Positions 24,446-33,058 are shown, numbered from the stretch's first letter. The stretch is DNA of 64,000 bases from Mycobacterium sp. OAS707 (GCF_014873705.1 NZ_JADBDS010000003.1:1178001-1242000), one strand, 5' to 3'. Made by a program: numbers and translations. The notes: generated by a model from the sequence alone, not told the origin.

Positions 24446-26605
24446 ATGAAGAATTCAGCGGCGTACGTGGGACGCGTCGGCGGATTGGCGATTGCCCTGG
24501 GGATTGGCACCGCCGTATTCACCGGCCACGGACTGGCGATGGCGGATTCTTCCGAAGGCGCATCAGGCTCGGCGGCAAACGACTCCTCAGAGACGAAGTC
24601 GGCGACCGCAAACGGAGGCGCCGCGGGTGGCGCCACGACGACGGATAAATCCACAACGTCCACACAGGCCGCCGGCGGCAGCACAACTGGTCCCGACGAC
24701 ACCGAAGCCACTTCTGGTCATGCCACCGAGACGCCGAAAGACGGGGCGTTCGAAGCGGATTCAACGGCCAAGCCAGTAAGGAAGGGCGCACGGCACCCGG
24801 CGTCGACATCACGGCCATCGTCGCAGGATGACAAGCCCGCACTGGAGAAACGGGTGCGACCATCGGCTAGCGCCACCAACGCGGCGGCCCAGGCACGCCC
24901 GGTGGACGACGCCACGCCGAGTCCAGACACCAAAACCCAGGCGGACGAACCGAATTCGGGCCGCGGAAGTGCAGGGTCGACTCCAACCATGACCGCGCGG
25001 TCCGTGGTCCAAAGTCAGGTGGTGGCAGATCCGCCAGAGGCACAGGTGACACCGGAAACCGAGGGGCAGATCGTTACCAGCATGCTGACCTCCCTTGCAC
25101 TCGGCTCGCCGGCCACGACCGACCCGGTCGCACCGGCCGCGCCTGCGCCGTCGCTGTTCGGCTTTCTTCAACTGGCGTGGCGCGAGCTGAGCCGGGGCCT
25201 GTTGGGATCCAGCTCCGGCGCCGATCAGCGACCCACGATCACCTATGACGTGGCCGACAGCCGAGTGGTCGACGGAAATCTCGTGGGCCGCGTCAATGCC
25301 ACCGACCCGGACAGCACGCTGAAACTGACCGCGAGCAAGCCCGCTCATGGCGACGTGACAGTGGCGCCTGACGGCACCTTCACCTACACGCCCGACCCGG
25401 CATACAACGGCGAGGACAAATTCAGGATCACCGCGACCGAGATGAACGGCGGCAGCACCGGCCTGCTAGGTGGTCTGATGCGGTTCGCGACGTTCGGACT
25501 GTTCGGCGGCGGCGGTCGTTCCGCGTCGGTAACCATCATCGTCGACGACGGATACACCTCATCCACCGTCGTGTCTGGGCTCAACTCGCCGACAGACTTC
25601 CGGTTCCTGCCGGACGGTCGACTCTTGTTTGCCGAAAAGGGCGGTGCCATCAGGGTGTCGAACGGCGGCCAGCTACAGAGCACCCCACTCATCACGTTGC
25701 CGACCGATACTTTCTGGGCAAAGGGGTTGGCGGGCCTCGAGGTAGATCCCGACTTCGAAAACAACGGCTACATCTACGTGTCTTATGTCAGGTCAGACAA
25801 CTACCAACGCTTGTCGCGTCTGACGGTCACCGACCCGACGGCTGAGGTGCTCACGGTCGATCCGAATTCGGAGGTTGTCCTCGTCCAAGGCACGCAGCCA
25901 GCGGGCAACGACCACCACGGCGGAGGGCTTGCCTTCGGCCCCGACGGCAAGCTCTATTGGTCGGTCGGTGACAACGTCTGTTGCAGCGTGATCGACGGCA
26001 GCAACTCCCAGGACCTGTCCAACATCTACGGCAAGGTGCTACGCCTCAATCCAGACGGCAGCGCACCCAGCGATAACCCGTTCCCTAACGCGTCCGGCGC
26101 CGGCCCGCTGATCTACGCGATCGGTTTCCGCAACCCGTTCCGATTGGCCTTCGCGCCGGACGGCCAGCTGTTGGTGGCCGATGTCGGCCAGGCCGAGTGG
26201 GAGGAAGTCAACCTCGTCACGGCAGGCGGCAACTACGGCTGGCCCTATGCCGAAGGTCCCTGCAACGGAATCGGCACAGCCGACTGCTCCACACCGTCCT
26301 CGTATGACAATCCGATCTATGCGTACCGGCACACCAGCGGCGGGAACTCGATCACCGGTGTCTTGGCCTACCCCGATGGGAACCGAAACACAGTCTTGAT
26401 CGCGGATTTCAATCAGAAGTGGGTCAAGGAGCTGACGTTCAATTCCGACTACTCGGAGCTGATCGGCGAGAAGGTGTTCGGCGCGGCGGCGCCCGGCAGC
26501 ACCAACAAGTTGGTGCAGGGACCGGACGGCAGCATTTATCAGCTGACATACGACGGCACGCTGACGCGCATCGCCCCGACGTTGACACCGATATCGACCG
26601 TGTGA
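24446..26605 (+). CDS. Secreted PQQ-type sugar dehydrogenase with Ig/cadherin-like domain
   Basis: A 719-residue exported protein from ATG 24446 (ribosome site AGGAG). Order: signal peptide 1 to about 33 (VGRVGGLAIALGIGTAVF); disordered Ser/Thr/Pro/Ala-rich linker to about 225; a helical stretch; one bacterial cadherin/VCBS-like domain at about 258-335 (PDSTLKLTASKPAHGDVTVA, DGTFTYTPDPAYNGEDKFRI); and a glucose/sorbosone dehydrogenase beta-propeller from about 370 to the end (LNSPTDFRFLPDGRLLFAEK, GNDHHGGGLAFGPDGKLYWS, VADVGQAEWEEVNLV, GGNYGWPYAEG). The propeller family oxidises sugars using PQQ in soluble glucose dehydrogenase; whether this member binds PQQ is untested. The 297 bases upstream hold no other gene I can support. 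Confidence 0.88.
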   Translation: MKNSAAYVGRVGGLAIALGIGTAVFTGHGLAMADSSEGASGSAANDSSETKSATANGGAAGGATTTDKSTTSTQAAGGSTTGPDDTEATSGHATETPKDGAFEADSTAKPVRKGARHPASTSRPSSQDDKPALEKRVRPSASATNAAAQARPVDDATPSPDTKTQADEPNSGRGSAGSTPTMTARSVVQSQVVADPPEAQVTPETEGQIVTSMLTSLALGSPATTDPVAPAAPAPSLFGFLQLAWRELSRGLLGSSSGADQRPTITYDVADSRVVDGNLVGRVNATDPDSTLKLTASKPAHGDVTVAPDGTFTYTPDPAYNGEDKFRITATEMNGGSTGLLGGLMRFATFGLFGGGGRSASVTIIVDDGYTSSTVVSGLNSPTDFRFLPDGRLLFAEKGGAIRVSNGGQLQSTPLITLPTDTFWAKGLAGLEVDPDFENNGYIYVSYVRSDNYQRLSRLTVTDPTAEVLTVDPNSEVVLVQGTQPAGNDHHGGGLAFGPDGKLYWSVGDNVCCSVIDGSNSQDLSNIYGKVLRLNPDGSAPSDNPFPNASGAGPLIYAIGFRNPFRLAFAPDGQLLVADVGQAEWEEVNLVTAGGNYGWPYAEGPCNGIGTADCSTPSSYDNPIYAYRHTSGGNSITGVLAYPDGNRNTVLIADFNQKWVKELTFNSDYSELIGEKVFGAAAPGSTNKLVQGPDGSIYQLTYDGTLTRIAPTLTPISTV

Positions 26606-26609
26606 CGGG

Positions 26610-27023
26610 CTAACCCGTCATCGCTGAGCGGATTACCTCGAGGTCGTGATCGCTGATCTTGAACACCCCGTACCGGAACTTGATGCCCCAGCGCGCGGGG
26701 TCCTCGATGAACTCCAGTTGCTCGATCAGCGGGCGGATCGGTGTTTCCGCACACTCCAGAAAATCGACGTTGCGACGCCACGGCTGAAAGTCCGGCGACA
26801 GCTCTGCTTGGTACGGTTCGTCGTCGACGACCTGGCCGATAGCGGTGAAGGCCTGCAGCGGATCACCTTCGGGATAGTCGGTCTTCGGCGAGTAGAAGAC
26901 GATCCAGTCACCCCTGGCCATCTTCTTCAACATGTGTGGCTTGCCGTGGTTGGCCTGGGTGAAGCGGCCACGCACCCCACGTTCGACGTGGCCACGGCTG
27001 ACGGTGTTGATCCAGTTGGTCAT
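26610..27023 (-). CDS. EVE domain-containing protein
   Basis: A 137-residue protein consisting of one EVE domain (PUA-like fold). Features include NWINTVSRGHVERGVRGRF, the core KMARGDWIVFYSPKTDY, and PYQAELSPDFQPWRRNVDF. EVE domains bind modified DNA or RNA bases and are enriched near defence and RNA-modification genes, but no such system is visible here. The stop lies four bases after that of the convergent sugar dehydrogenase gene. Confidence 0.88.
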   Translation of the reverse strand: MTNWINTVSRGHVERGVRGRFTQANHGKPHMLKKMARGDWIVFYSPKTDYPEGDPLQAFTAIGQVVDDEPYQAELSPDFQPWRRNVDFLECAETPIRPLIEQLEFIEDPARWGIKFRYGVFKISDHDLEVIRSAMTG

Positions 27024-27076
27024 GTCCGCACGCTAAGCCGGATCGCCGACAAATCGGTGCCCGCGCCGTCGCGGCC

Positions 27077-27085
27077 TGTGGATAA
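27077..27085 (-). other. Isolated perfect DnaA-box sequence
   Basis: TGTGGATAA, the reverse complement of the classical DnaA box TTATCCACA, lies in the 72-base gap between the EVE and DUF5313 genes. It is the second perfect match in the window (the first is at 4653). In DNA this GC-rich such a 9-mer is rare by chance. It could titrate DnaA or regulate a neighbour; no cluster is present. Confidence 0.35.
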
Positions 27086-27095
27086 CTTCCGGCGG

Positions 27096-27506
27096 CTAGA
27101 AAGGACTGCTGTTGGATTGCCAGCGGGCCGCTTCCGGGCGTGGCCCGTAGCGCCGGATGTACTTCTCGTGGACACGGGCGTTCTTCTCCCGGTTGATCTC
27201 GTCTACCAGATTGGGGTCCAGACCGTGTTGCGCCAACCGGTGCCGGCGCCACACCTTGTTCAGCGCCAACGACATCAGCAGGGCCCAGATGTAGATGGGC
27301 GCCGTCATCTCCGTATGCACGTACAGCGACGCAGGCAGCAACCAGAACGGCGCCAGCACAAGGAACGGCGGTATCGCGGCGCGAACCATGTGGCGGCGCA
27401 CTGCTCCTGGGCCTGCGAGGTCGTTGCGCACCCAATCGCGGAATTCGGCGGGAAGGCTGCGGCCGTACGCATAGCCGATGTACTGCAGCGGAGATGGCCG
27501 GTTCAT
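27096..27506 (-). CDS. DUF5313-like membrane protein, 136 aa
   Basis: A 136-residue protein typical of the mycobacterial DUF5313 group. It opens with SPLQYIGYAYGRSLPAEFRDWV, has two membrane helices (about 44-60 and 68-84), and a basic C-terminal tail with REKNARVHEKYIRRYG. Family function is unknown. It overlaps the upstream MarR stop as ATGA, so the two are translationally coupled and may act in one pathway. Confidence 0.75.
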   Translation of the reverse strand: MNRPSPLQYIGYAYGRSLPAEFRDWVRNDLAGPGAVRRHMVRAAIPPFLVLAPFWLLPASLYVHTEMTAPIYIWALLMSLALNKVWRRHRLAQHGLDPNLVDEINREKNARVHEKYIRRYGPRPEAARWQSNSSPF

Positions 27507-28000
27507 CGGACATCCTTTCTGTCGTTGAGCGCGCCGGCGGCCAGGGCCGCGGCGTTGACGTGAGTGAGGACGTCGTGGAGCCGTTCGAGTTCGTCGAGCC
27601 CCACGCCGAGCCGGTCCACCACCGCGGGCGGAATCTTGAGGGCTCGCCGCCGTAGCTGAATGCCTGCCCTGGTCAGCTCCACGTCGGTGGCACGCTCGTC
27701 GGCGGTGCTGCGGGAGCGGTTGATGAGGCCGAGCGACTCCAGCCGCTTGAGCATCGGAGACAACGTCGCCGAATCCAACTGCAATGCGGCGGCGATCTCC
27801 TTAACGGTCAGCGGTCGATCGGCGGCCGACTTGTGGTGGTCCCAGAGGGCGAGCATCACCAGGTACTGCGGGTGGGTCAGTCCCAGCGGTTCGAGCAGCG
27901 GCCGATACACCGCCAACACCGCGCGGTTGGTGACGGCCAGCGCGAAACACACCTGCCGTTCCAGCGCCAGTGGATCGATGTCGTCCTCGACGAGCGTCAT
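27503..28000 (-). CDS. MarR family transcriptional regulator
   Basis: A 165-residue winged-helix regulator from ATG 28000. DNA-binding region: PQYLVMLALWDHH, then LTVKEIAAALQLDSATLSPM, and the wing NRSRSTADERATDVELTRAG. It contains one early Cys (about C18, ERQVCFALAVTNRAV) where OhrR-type peroxide sensors have a reactive Cys in a similar N-terminal helix, so peroxide sensing is possible but unproven. It is divergent from the carboxyltransferase gene at 28077, with two inverted repeats between them that are likely its operators. Confidence 0.92.
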   Translation of the reverse strand: MTLVEDDIDPLALERQVCFALAVTNRAVLAVYRPLLEPLGLTHPQYLVMLALWDHHKSAADRPLTVKEIAAALQLDSATLSPMLKRLESLGLINRSRSTADERATDVELTRAGIQLRRRALKIPPAVVDRLGVGLDELERLHDVLTHVNAAALAAGALNDRKDVR

Positions 28001-28017
28001 GACCCCACGATACCCAA

Positions 28018-28067
28018 TTAGATAGGGCACTAACTAATAGCGTGCTAACAATCACACGTTGTTAGCA
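28018..28067. promoter_or_regulatory. Two inverted repeats, probable MarR operators over the carboxyltransferase promoter
   Basis: Repeat 1 (28018-28037): TTAGATA-GGGCAC-TAACTAA, arms matching at six of seven. Repeat 2 (28043-28067): TGCTAACAA-TCACACG-TTGTTAGCA, arms perfect over nine bases. Both contain the half-site TTAG/CTAA. A -10 like TAGCAT (28063-28068) overlaps the right arm of repeat 2 and would start transcription almost at the ATG at 28077, so binding there would block expression. The repeats lie between the divergent MarR and carboxyltransferase genes. Confidence 0.65.
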
Positions 28068-28076
28068 TCTGACACG

Positions 28077-29612
28077 ATGAGCAGCGACGATCACGCCGAA
28101 CTACTGCGCCGCCGCGCGCTCACCGAGGATGCGGCCCGTCCAGAGGCCGTAGAACGCAGGCACGCAGCCAACGGTCGCACCGCGCGCGAGAACATCGAGG
28201 ACCTCGTCGATGCGGGGTCGTTCGTCGAGTACGGACGCTTCGCGATCGCCGCTCAGCGATTCCGCCGCGACGTCGACGACCTGATCGCGCGCACCCCCGC
28301 CGACGGGCTCGTCGCAGGCACGGCGCGCGTCAACGGCAACGCATGCGCGGTGCTGTCGTATGACTACACGGTGCTCGCGGGCACCCAGGGCGCGCTCGGT
28401 CATCGCAAGAAGGACCGGCTGTTCGAGCTCATCGAGCGGATGCGGTTGCCGACGGTGTTCTTCGCTGAAGGTGGCGGCGGACGTCCCGGCGACACCGACT
28501 ACCCGGTCGTCTCGGCGCTCGATGCGCGTGCGTTCAAGCTGTGGGCGGCGCTGTCGGGACTGGTGCCGCGGATCGCGATCGTCAAGGGCCGCTGCTTCGC
28601 GGGCAACGCGGTGATCGCGGGATGCTCCGACCTGATCGTCGCCACCGAGGATGCGTCGATCGGGATGGGCGGGCCCGCGATGATCGCAGGCGGCGGCCTC
28701 GGTGACGTCCACCCCGACGCGGTGGGCCCGGTCTCCATGCAACAGCCCAACGGCGTGCTCGACGTCGTCGTACCGGACGAGGCACATGCCGTGGCGGTGA
28801 CCAAGCAGTTGCTGGGCTATTTTCAGGGTGCGACGACACCGGGCCGGGAAAACGACCAAACACGTTTGCGCACAATGATTCCCGAAACACAGCGGCGGGC
28901 GTACAAGGTCGAGCCGATCATCGAGACGTTGGCCGACGACGGATCGGTGACCTTCCTCCGCAAGGGGTTCGCCCGTGAAATGGTCACCGCACTGGCGCGC
29001 ATCGAGGGCCGCGCCGTCGGCGTCATCGCCAACAACACGATGGTGATGGCAGGCGCGATCACCGCTGCCGCCGCCGACAAGGCCGCGCGTTTCCTTCAAC
29101 TCTGCGACGCGTTCGGACTACCGGTCGTGTCACTGATCGACTGCCCGGGCTACATGGTCGGCCCGGCGGCTGAGTCCGAGGCGTTGGTGCGACGCGCGTC
29201 CCGCATGCTCGTAGCGGGCGCCGCGATGCGTGTGCCACTCGTCGCGGTCGTGCTGCGCCGCGGCTACGGGCTCGGCGCGCAGGCGATGACCGGCGGCAGT
29301 CTGCACGAACCGCTGCTCACCGTTGCCTGGCCGGGCGCCCACCTCGGCCCGATGGGCCTCGAGGGAGCCGTCCGACTTGGGCTGCGCAAGGAACTCGAGC
29401 AGATCGCCGACGAGGGCGACCGGGAAGAACGAGTCAGGCAGGCAACGGCCGCCGCCGAGGCAAATGCCAAGGCGCTCAACGCCGCTGCCCTGTTCGAGAT
29501 CGACGACGTCATCGACCCCGCGGATACCCGCGGTCTGATCGCAGCGACCCTCGCGGCGGCCGCCGCACATCCCCAACCGCGCGGTGAGAGCAGGTTCGTG
29601 GACACCTGGTAG
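28077..29612 (+). CDS. Acyl-CoA carboxylase, carboxyltransferase (beta) subunit
   Basis: A 511-residue biotin-dependent carboxyltransferase. The N-terminal crotonase-like half has FVEYGRFAIAAQRFRRD, AVLSYDYTVLAGTQGALGHR and KGRCFAGNAVIAGCSDLIVA; the C-terminal half has FLRKGFAREMVTALARIEGR, SLIDCPGYMVGP, and YGLGAQAMTGGSLHEP. It transfers CO2 from biotinyl carrier protein to an acyl-CoA. The specific substrate is unclear, and no alpha (biotin) subunit is nearby. There is no ribosome site before ATG 28077; a -10 at 28063-28068 suggests a leaderless transcript. Probably controlled by the divergent MarR protein. Confidence 0.9.
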   Translation: MSSDDHAELLRRRALTEDAARPEAVERRHAANGRTARENIEDLVDAGSFVEYGRFAIAAQRFRRDVDDLIARTPADGLVAGTARVNGNACAVLSYDYTVLAGTQGALGHRKKDRLFELIERMRLPTVFFAEGGGGRPGDTDYPVVSALDARAFKLWAALSGLVPRIAIVKGRCFAGNAVIAGCSDLIVATEDASIGMGGPAMIAGGGLGDVHPDAVGPVSMQQPNGVLDVVVPDEAHAVAVTKQLLGYFQGATTPGRENDQTRLRTMIPETQRRAYKVEPIIETLADDGSVTFLRKGFAREMVTALARIEGRAVGVIANNTMVMAGAITAAAADKAARFLQLCDAFGLPVVSLIDCPGYMVGPAAESEALVRRASRMLVAGAAMRVPLVAVVLRRGYGLGAQAMTGGSLHEPLLTVAWPGAHLGPMGLEGAVRLGLRKELEQIADEGDREERVRQATAAAEANAKALNAAALFEIDDVIDPADTRGLIAATLAAAAAHPQPRGESRFVDTW

Positions 29613-29789
29613 GCGGGAAGTTTGGGACGGTGCCGCCATGGCGCCTCTCGGCGAGTGGTCGCTCTCGGCGACGATTCTGGATGGGGCCCGGGGCATAACC
29701 GACACCGTCGCATGATCTAACTGCCCGGCGGGACAACATATTCCACTGGTTCGCCGCAGACCCCTCGACATCGGCGAACGGCGAGCGGG

Positions 29790-30080
29790 TCAGGCGGATT
29801 CGGCGAACAGTCGGCGATCGCGTACCGGGTAGCCATTGCGCTCGGCCAGCGAGCGCAGTTGTCGCAGGGCAAACGTTCTGCCGCGGCCGGCCTCGGGGAT
29901 GACGATGCCTGCCCACAGCCCCTCGGCACGCGGGAGTTCGCACGCCTCGCGGGCGCACAGCCACCGGCGCGGGCATTCCCGGCAGATGGCTTTGGCCTCT
30001 TCGTCTGCTCTGGTGGTCCACCGTTCAGGGTCTTGGGTGCATGCGCCGATCGGCGTCTCTTCCCATTCGGATGCGCTCAT
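29790..30080 (-). CDS. whiB5: WhiB family redox-sensing regulator WhiB5
   Basis: A 96-residue Fe-S transcription factor. The four cluster Cys are C14, C33, C36 and C42 (C-x18-C-x2-C-x5-C), followed by the turn GLWAGIVIPE and a basic/helical tail LRSLAERNGYPVRD. That tail and the position next to the Rv0023-type gene identify it as WhiB5 (Rv0022c). It is shorter at the N-terminus than the M. tuberculosis annotation. The start ATG 30080 has a good AGGAG site. WhiB5 is linked to immune response and type VII secretion gene expression in M. tuberculosis, which is noteworthy beside an ESX-1 scar. Confidence 0.9.
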   Translation of the reverse strand: MSASEWEETPIGACTQDPERWTTRADEEAKAICRECPRRWLCAREACELPRAEGLWAGIVIPEAGRGRTFALRQLRSLAERNGYPVRDRRLFAESA

Positions 30081-30418
30081 CGCTGTTGCTCCTCTGCACG
30101 CTCTGCGGCACTACGCCGCAATGCCGCCAAACGTAGCGCAGCAACCGTAGCAATGCAACAGTTTAGCGAAGACCTAGCGCGCCCGGCGGACAACGAGAAC
30201 GGTTAGGCTTCGACACCAAAACAGCCGACCAACTGCGAAAACCACGGCATACGCCAAGAAGGTAATTCCGTAGCATTGATACGGTTTACTGGTGCGAAAG
30301 TTGTAGCTGCGCTGCATCTCAATCACGCAGAATCGAGGGTCAAGTCGTAGCACTCGACGGTTGGACGGCTACTATTGCGACACCCTGCGCAGCACCCACT
30401 CAGCGAGGAATCGCCGTA
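30081..30418. other. Divergent regulatory gap between whiB5 and the Rv0023-like gene
   Basis: A 338-base gap without a supportable gene, more AT-rich than its surroundings. The word GTAGC recurs (for example at about 30135, 30148, 30271, 30303 and 30347). The leftward part must hold the whiB5 promoter and the rightward part that of the Rv0023-like gene. I could not assign -35/-10 pairs with confidence. The repeated short word may mark binding sites for one of the two flanking regulators. Confidence 0.4.
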
Positions 30419-31150
30419 ATGACAGACGCCGAGTCGACCGCTGAGGCGTCGGACGTCGTCGACCCGGGATTGGTCCGCGCCGGCGCGGCCGCCGCGGCGC
30501 GCAGGCGAGAACTCGACATCAGCCAACGCAGTCTCGCGGCCGACGGAATCATCAACGCCGGAGCCCTGATCGCGTTCGAAAAGGGCCGCAGCTGGCCACG
30601 CGAACGCACCCGAGCAAAGCTCGAGGAAGTGCTGCAGTGGCCGCCGGGCACGATCGCCCGGCTCCGTCAAGGCGAGCCTCCGGCGCGGGAGCGGCCGACC
30701 GAACCCGCAGGCGTCGGGCAAGAGGGAAGCCTGATATCGCAGGCCGTCATCACCGCGGTGCATACCCTCGGCCCGGCGGTCGAGGCGCTGCCGCCGGTCG
30801 AGGACGCCGAGTTCACCCCTCGGGTCGCGGCTATTCTCGCCGACCTTCGCCAGCTCGAGGGCGTCGCCGCCAGCGCCACCCGCATCAGCCGAGTGACGCC
30901 CGCGCTCATCAAGGCGCTTGGCACCGTCCGCCGTCAGATCGACGAGCTGACGATGCTTGCCGCAACAGCGCCGCGCGCGACATTGGGCCAGCGGGTGTAT
31001 GCCACCCGCCGCCGCGCCAACCTGACCATCGCCGAAACCGCCCAAGCCGCAGGCGTTTCCGAGGACGACGTGCTCCGCGCGGAGGCGGAGGAGCCGGTGT
31101 CGGCTGCGTCGATCGATGCGATCGAGGCGCTGCTCAAGCAGCTCGACTAG
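30419..31150 (+). CDS. XRE-type helix-turn-helix regulator (Rv0023-like)
   Basis: A 243-residue DNA-binding protein with two helix-turn-helix regions. The first is at about 18-66 (AAAARRRELDISQRSLAADG, then LIAFEKGRSWPRERTRAKLE). The second is near the C-terminus at about 195-235 (LGQRVYATRRRANLTIAETA, QAAGVSEDDVLRAEAEEP). Order and layout match Rv0023 of M. tuberculosis, which follows whiB5 there too. Its targets in this species are not evident. The 3' end overlaps the convergent ATPase gene by four bases. Confidence 0.88.
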   Translation: MTDAESTAEASDVVDPGLVRAGAAAAARRRELDISQRSLAADGIINAGALIAFEKGRSWPRERTRAKLEEVLQWPPGTIARLRQGEPPARERPTEPAGVGQEGSLISQAVITAVHTLGPAVEALPPVEDAEFTPRVAAILADLRQLEGVAASATRISRVTPALIKALGTVRRQIDELTMLAATAPRATLGQRVYATRRRANLTIAETAQAAGVSEDDVLRAEAEEPVSAASIDAIEALLKQLD

Positions 31151-32589
31151 TTGCGTTCCCTGCTGCGGTCATCGCGGGTGGGGAAGTATTCGGCGAGCGC
31201 GGCGGCGATCTCGATGAACTTGCGGCGGGCGGCCGGCGACATCTGGCTGCTGTGGTCGATGACCCCGCCAGGCCGCAGATGCCCGTCGAACGGCACCTCG
31301 ACGACCTTCTGCCCCTGGCTCGCAAACTGTTGGGCCAGGATCGACCGGGTTCGCTTGTCCGCGTGGCCATCCGAATCGTTCAGCACGATCACCGTGCGCT
31401 GCAGCAGGTTGGTGAGCCCGCGGGCGGCCAACCAGTCCATCGTCTGCCCCGCCGCCGCCGCGCCGTCGACCCATGGCGACGAAACCACGATCAGCGCGTC
31501 GAGGTCGCGCAGCACCTCCTGTGTGACAGGGGTGTCCATGGTCGAGCTGCAGTCGACGATCGAAATCGTGAAGTAGCGGTCCAGTCGTGACGTCGCTTCG
31601 CGGTAGATCGCGGGGTCGAGCACGCGGCGGCGCGCCGGAGTCGCCTCGCCCGCGAGGACGAACAAGCCCGCCGCGTTGTTGCCGACCCGGCTGCGCACGT
31701 CGGCGAACGTCTCGAGATGTTGGTCGGAAGCCAACTCCCAATAGGATCCCTGCACCTTGGGGTCCACCCGGCTGCCGAGCTTGCCGAAGGCGGTGTCGGC
31801 GTCGATGGCCACCACGCGGTCGTCCTGGCGCAGTTCGGCGAATATCGATCCGACGCTGGCCGAGACCGTGGTCTTGCCGACGCCGCCTTTACCCATCACG
31901 CCGATCTTGTAGTGCCCGCGCAGCACCGACTTGATCCTGGCCTCCAGCTCGGCCTGCCGGATTTCGTCAGGCGACTGGCCGAGGTTGACCATTCCGAAGG
32001 TCGCTTTGTACACCGCTAGCCGCCAGCCGCGCGACGGCGGGACCTTGCGGGAGGGCACCAGGTCGTCGGCTCTGATGCGGTCGGCGTACGACGCGGGCGG
32101 CGGTGGTGGTGCCGACGCCCCTTCGGGTGGGTACAGCGGCGCTTTCCACGGTTGGGTGGGAGGTCCTGGCTGCGGGGGTGGCGGAGCAGGTCGCTGCGGG
32201 CGCGGTGGCGGCTGCCAGTCGGGTTGCGGAGCCCGCGGGCCCTCGTCGGGACGGTTGGGGGTCGGCAAGGGTCCGGTGTCGCGCGGCGGTCCCGGCGGTG
32301 GCCCGTATCGCGGCGGTTGCCGGTGGCCGCCTTGGCGCTCTGGATCCAGGAACGGCGGCGGAGGGGGTTCGGATTGGCCGCCGCGCGGGCCGGGTTCAGG
32401 ACTCGGCGACTGCGGCGCGGGCGGGCTCGCGGGACGTTCCGGCGGCACATAGTCGACCGGCGGTCGCGAGGGCACCGGTGGCTGGGGGGCGGGCGTTGGA
32501 TCCGGCTTCGGTTTGGGCGGCTCGTAGTCGGTTTCCTCCGGCCCCGTCCAGCCGAGTTCTCTCCGCAATGCGTCGTCGCGGTCGGTCAC
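31147..32589 (-). CDS. MinD/ParA-type ATPase with proline-rich N-terminus, EspI-like
   Basis: A 480-residue protein from GTG 32589 with an AAGGAG site. Residues 1 to about 175 are extremely Pro-rich and disordered. A short basic linker (SRKVPPSRGWRLAVYKATFG) follows, then NLGQSPDEI and a MinD-type ATPase domain with a deviant Walker A MGKGGVGKTTVSASVG (about 232) and VVAIDADTAFGKLGSR. This layout is that of EspI (Rv3876) and its ESX paralogues, including the shared element NLG-x-SPDE before the ATPase. EspI controls ESX-1 secretion in response to ATP. Here it is on the opposite strand from espG1 and next to the ESX-1 scar, so whether it is a survivor or an independent paralogue is open. Confidence 0.85.
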   Translation of the reverse strand: MTDRDDALRRELGWTGPEETDYEPPKPKPDPTPAPQPPVPSRPPVDYVPPERPASPPAPQSPSPEPGPRGGQSEPPPPPFLDPERQGGHRQPPRYGPPPGPPRDTGPLPTPNRPDEGPRAPQPDWQPPPRPQRPAPPPPQPGPPTQPWKAPLYPPEGASAPPPPPASYADRIRADDLVPSRKVPPSRGWRLAVYKATFGMVNLGQSPDEIRQAELEARIKSVLRGHYKIGVMGKGGVGKTTVSASVGSIFAELRQDDRVVAIDADTAFGKLGSRVDPKVQGSYWELASDQHLETFADVRSRVGNNAAGLFVLAGEATPARRRVLDPAIYREATSRLDRYFTISIVDCSSTMDTPVTQEVLRDLDALIVVSSPWVDGAAAAGQTMDWLAARGLTNLLQRTVIVLNDSDGHADKRTRSILAQQFASQGQKVVEVPFDGHLRPGGVIDHSSQMSPAARRKFIEIAAALAEYFPTRDDRSRERN

Positions 32590-33058
32590 TGCACAATCTC
32601 CTTCGCTTCCAGACGACGCGTATGTCGGCCACCCTCAAGTATCAACCACAGCCGGGCTGCGCTACGGAATCCGACGACCAGGGTGCGCCGCGGCTGTCCA
32701 GCAAACACCAATTGCGGCGGCGAGCACACACACGGACGCATCAGGGGTGGCCGTCGCTCCAATTGAGCGTCCGCTCACCAGAGCGCATTGTGTTTGCTGA
32801 CAACGACATAAAGCCAAGACCTAGGGCGCTGATTGTTTGCTCAGTCGGCGGAGTCGGCAGCCGCGGCCAGCCGGGAAATTAGTGCATTTGCAAGGTGTTT
32901 CCGCTGGTAAGCTGTCCGTCAGCGAAGGTTTGCGTGGTTGGGTCGGTCCGGCCCCCCGCCGCGTCGGATGCCCGCCGCAGCTAGGTTGGATTCGGACAAT
33001 CCACCCCGGGCCGCCGGCCGGGACACCACTGCGGATGAAGCTAAGGACGAGGAGATGC
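32590..33058. other. Long non-coding gap before the ESX-1 remnant
   Basis: A 469-base gap between the ATPase gene (leftward) and the small gene before espG1 (rightward). I see no supportable gene; frames here are short and without ribosome sites. It contains two related words TGTTTGCTGA (32791-32800) and ATTGTTTGCT (32832-32841). The second recurs in reverse upstream of the mycP1 remnant (34328-34337), hinting at a shared ESX-1 regulator site. A TAAGCT -10-like hexamer lies near 32913. The region is long enough for an ESX-1 promoter with distal control sites. Confidence 0.35.

Noticed and set aside
32837..33058. N-terminal extension of the small gene before espG1
   Set aside because: The upstream part has no ribosome site and unconserved Arg/Pro-rich sequence; GAGGAG before ATG 33059 fits better.
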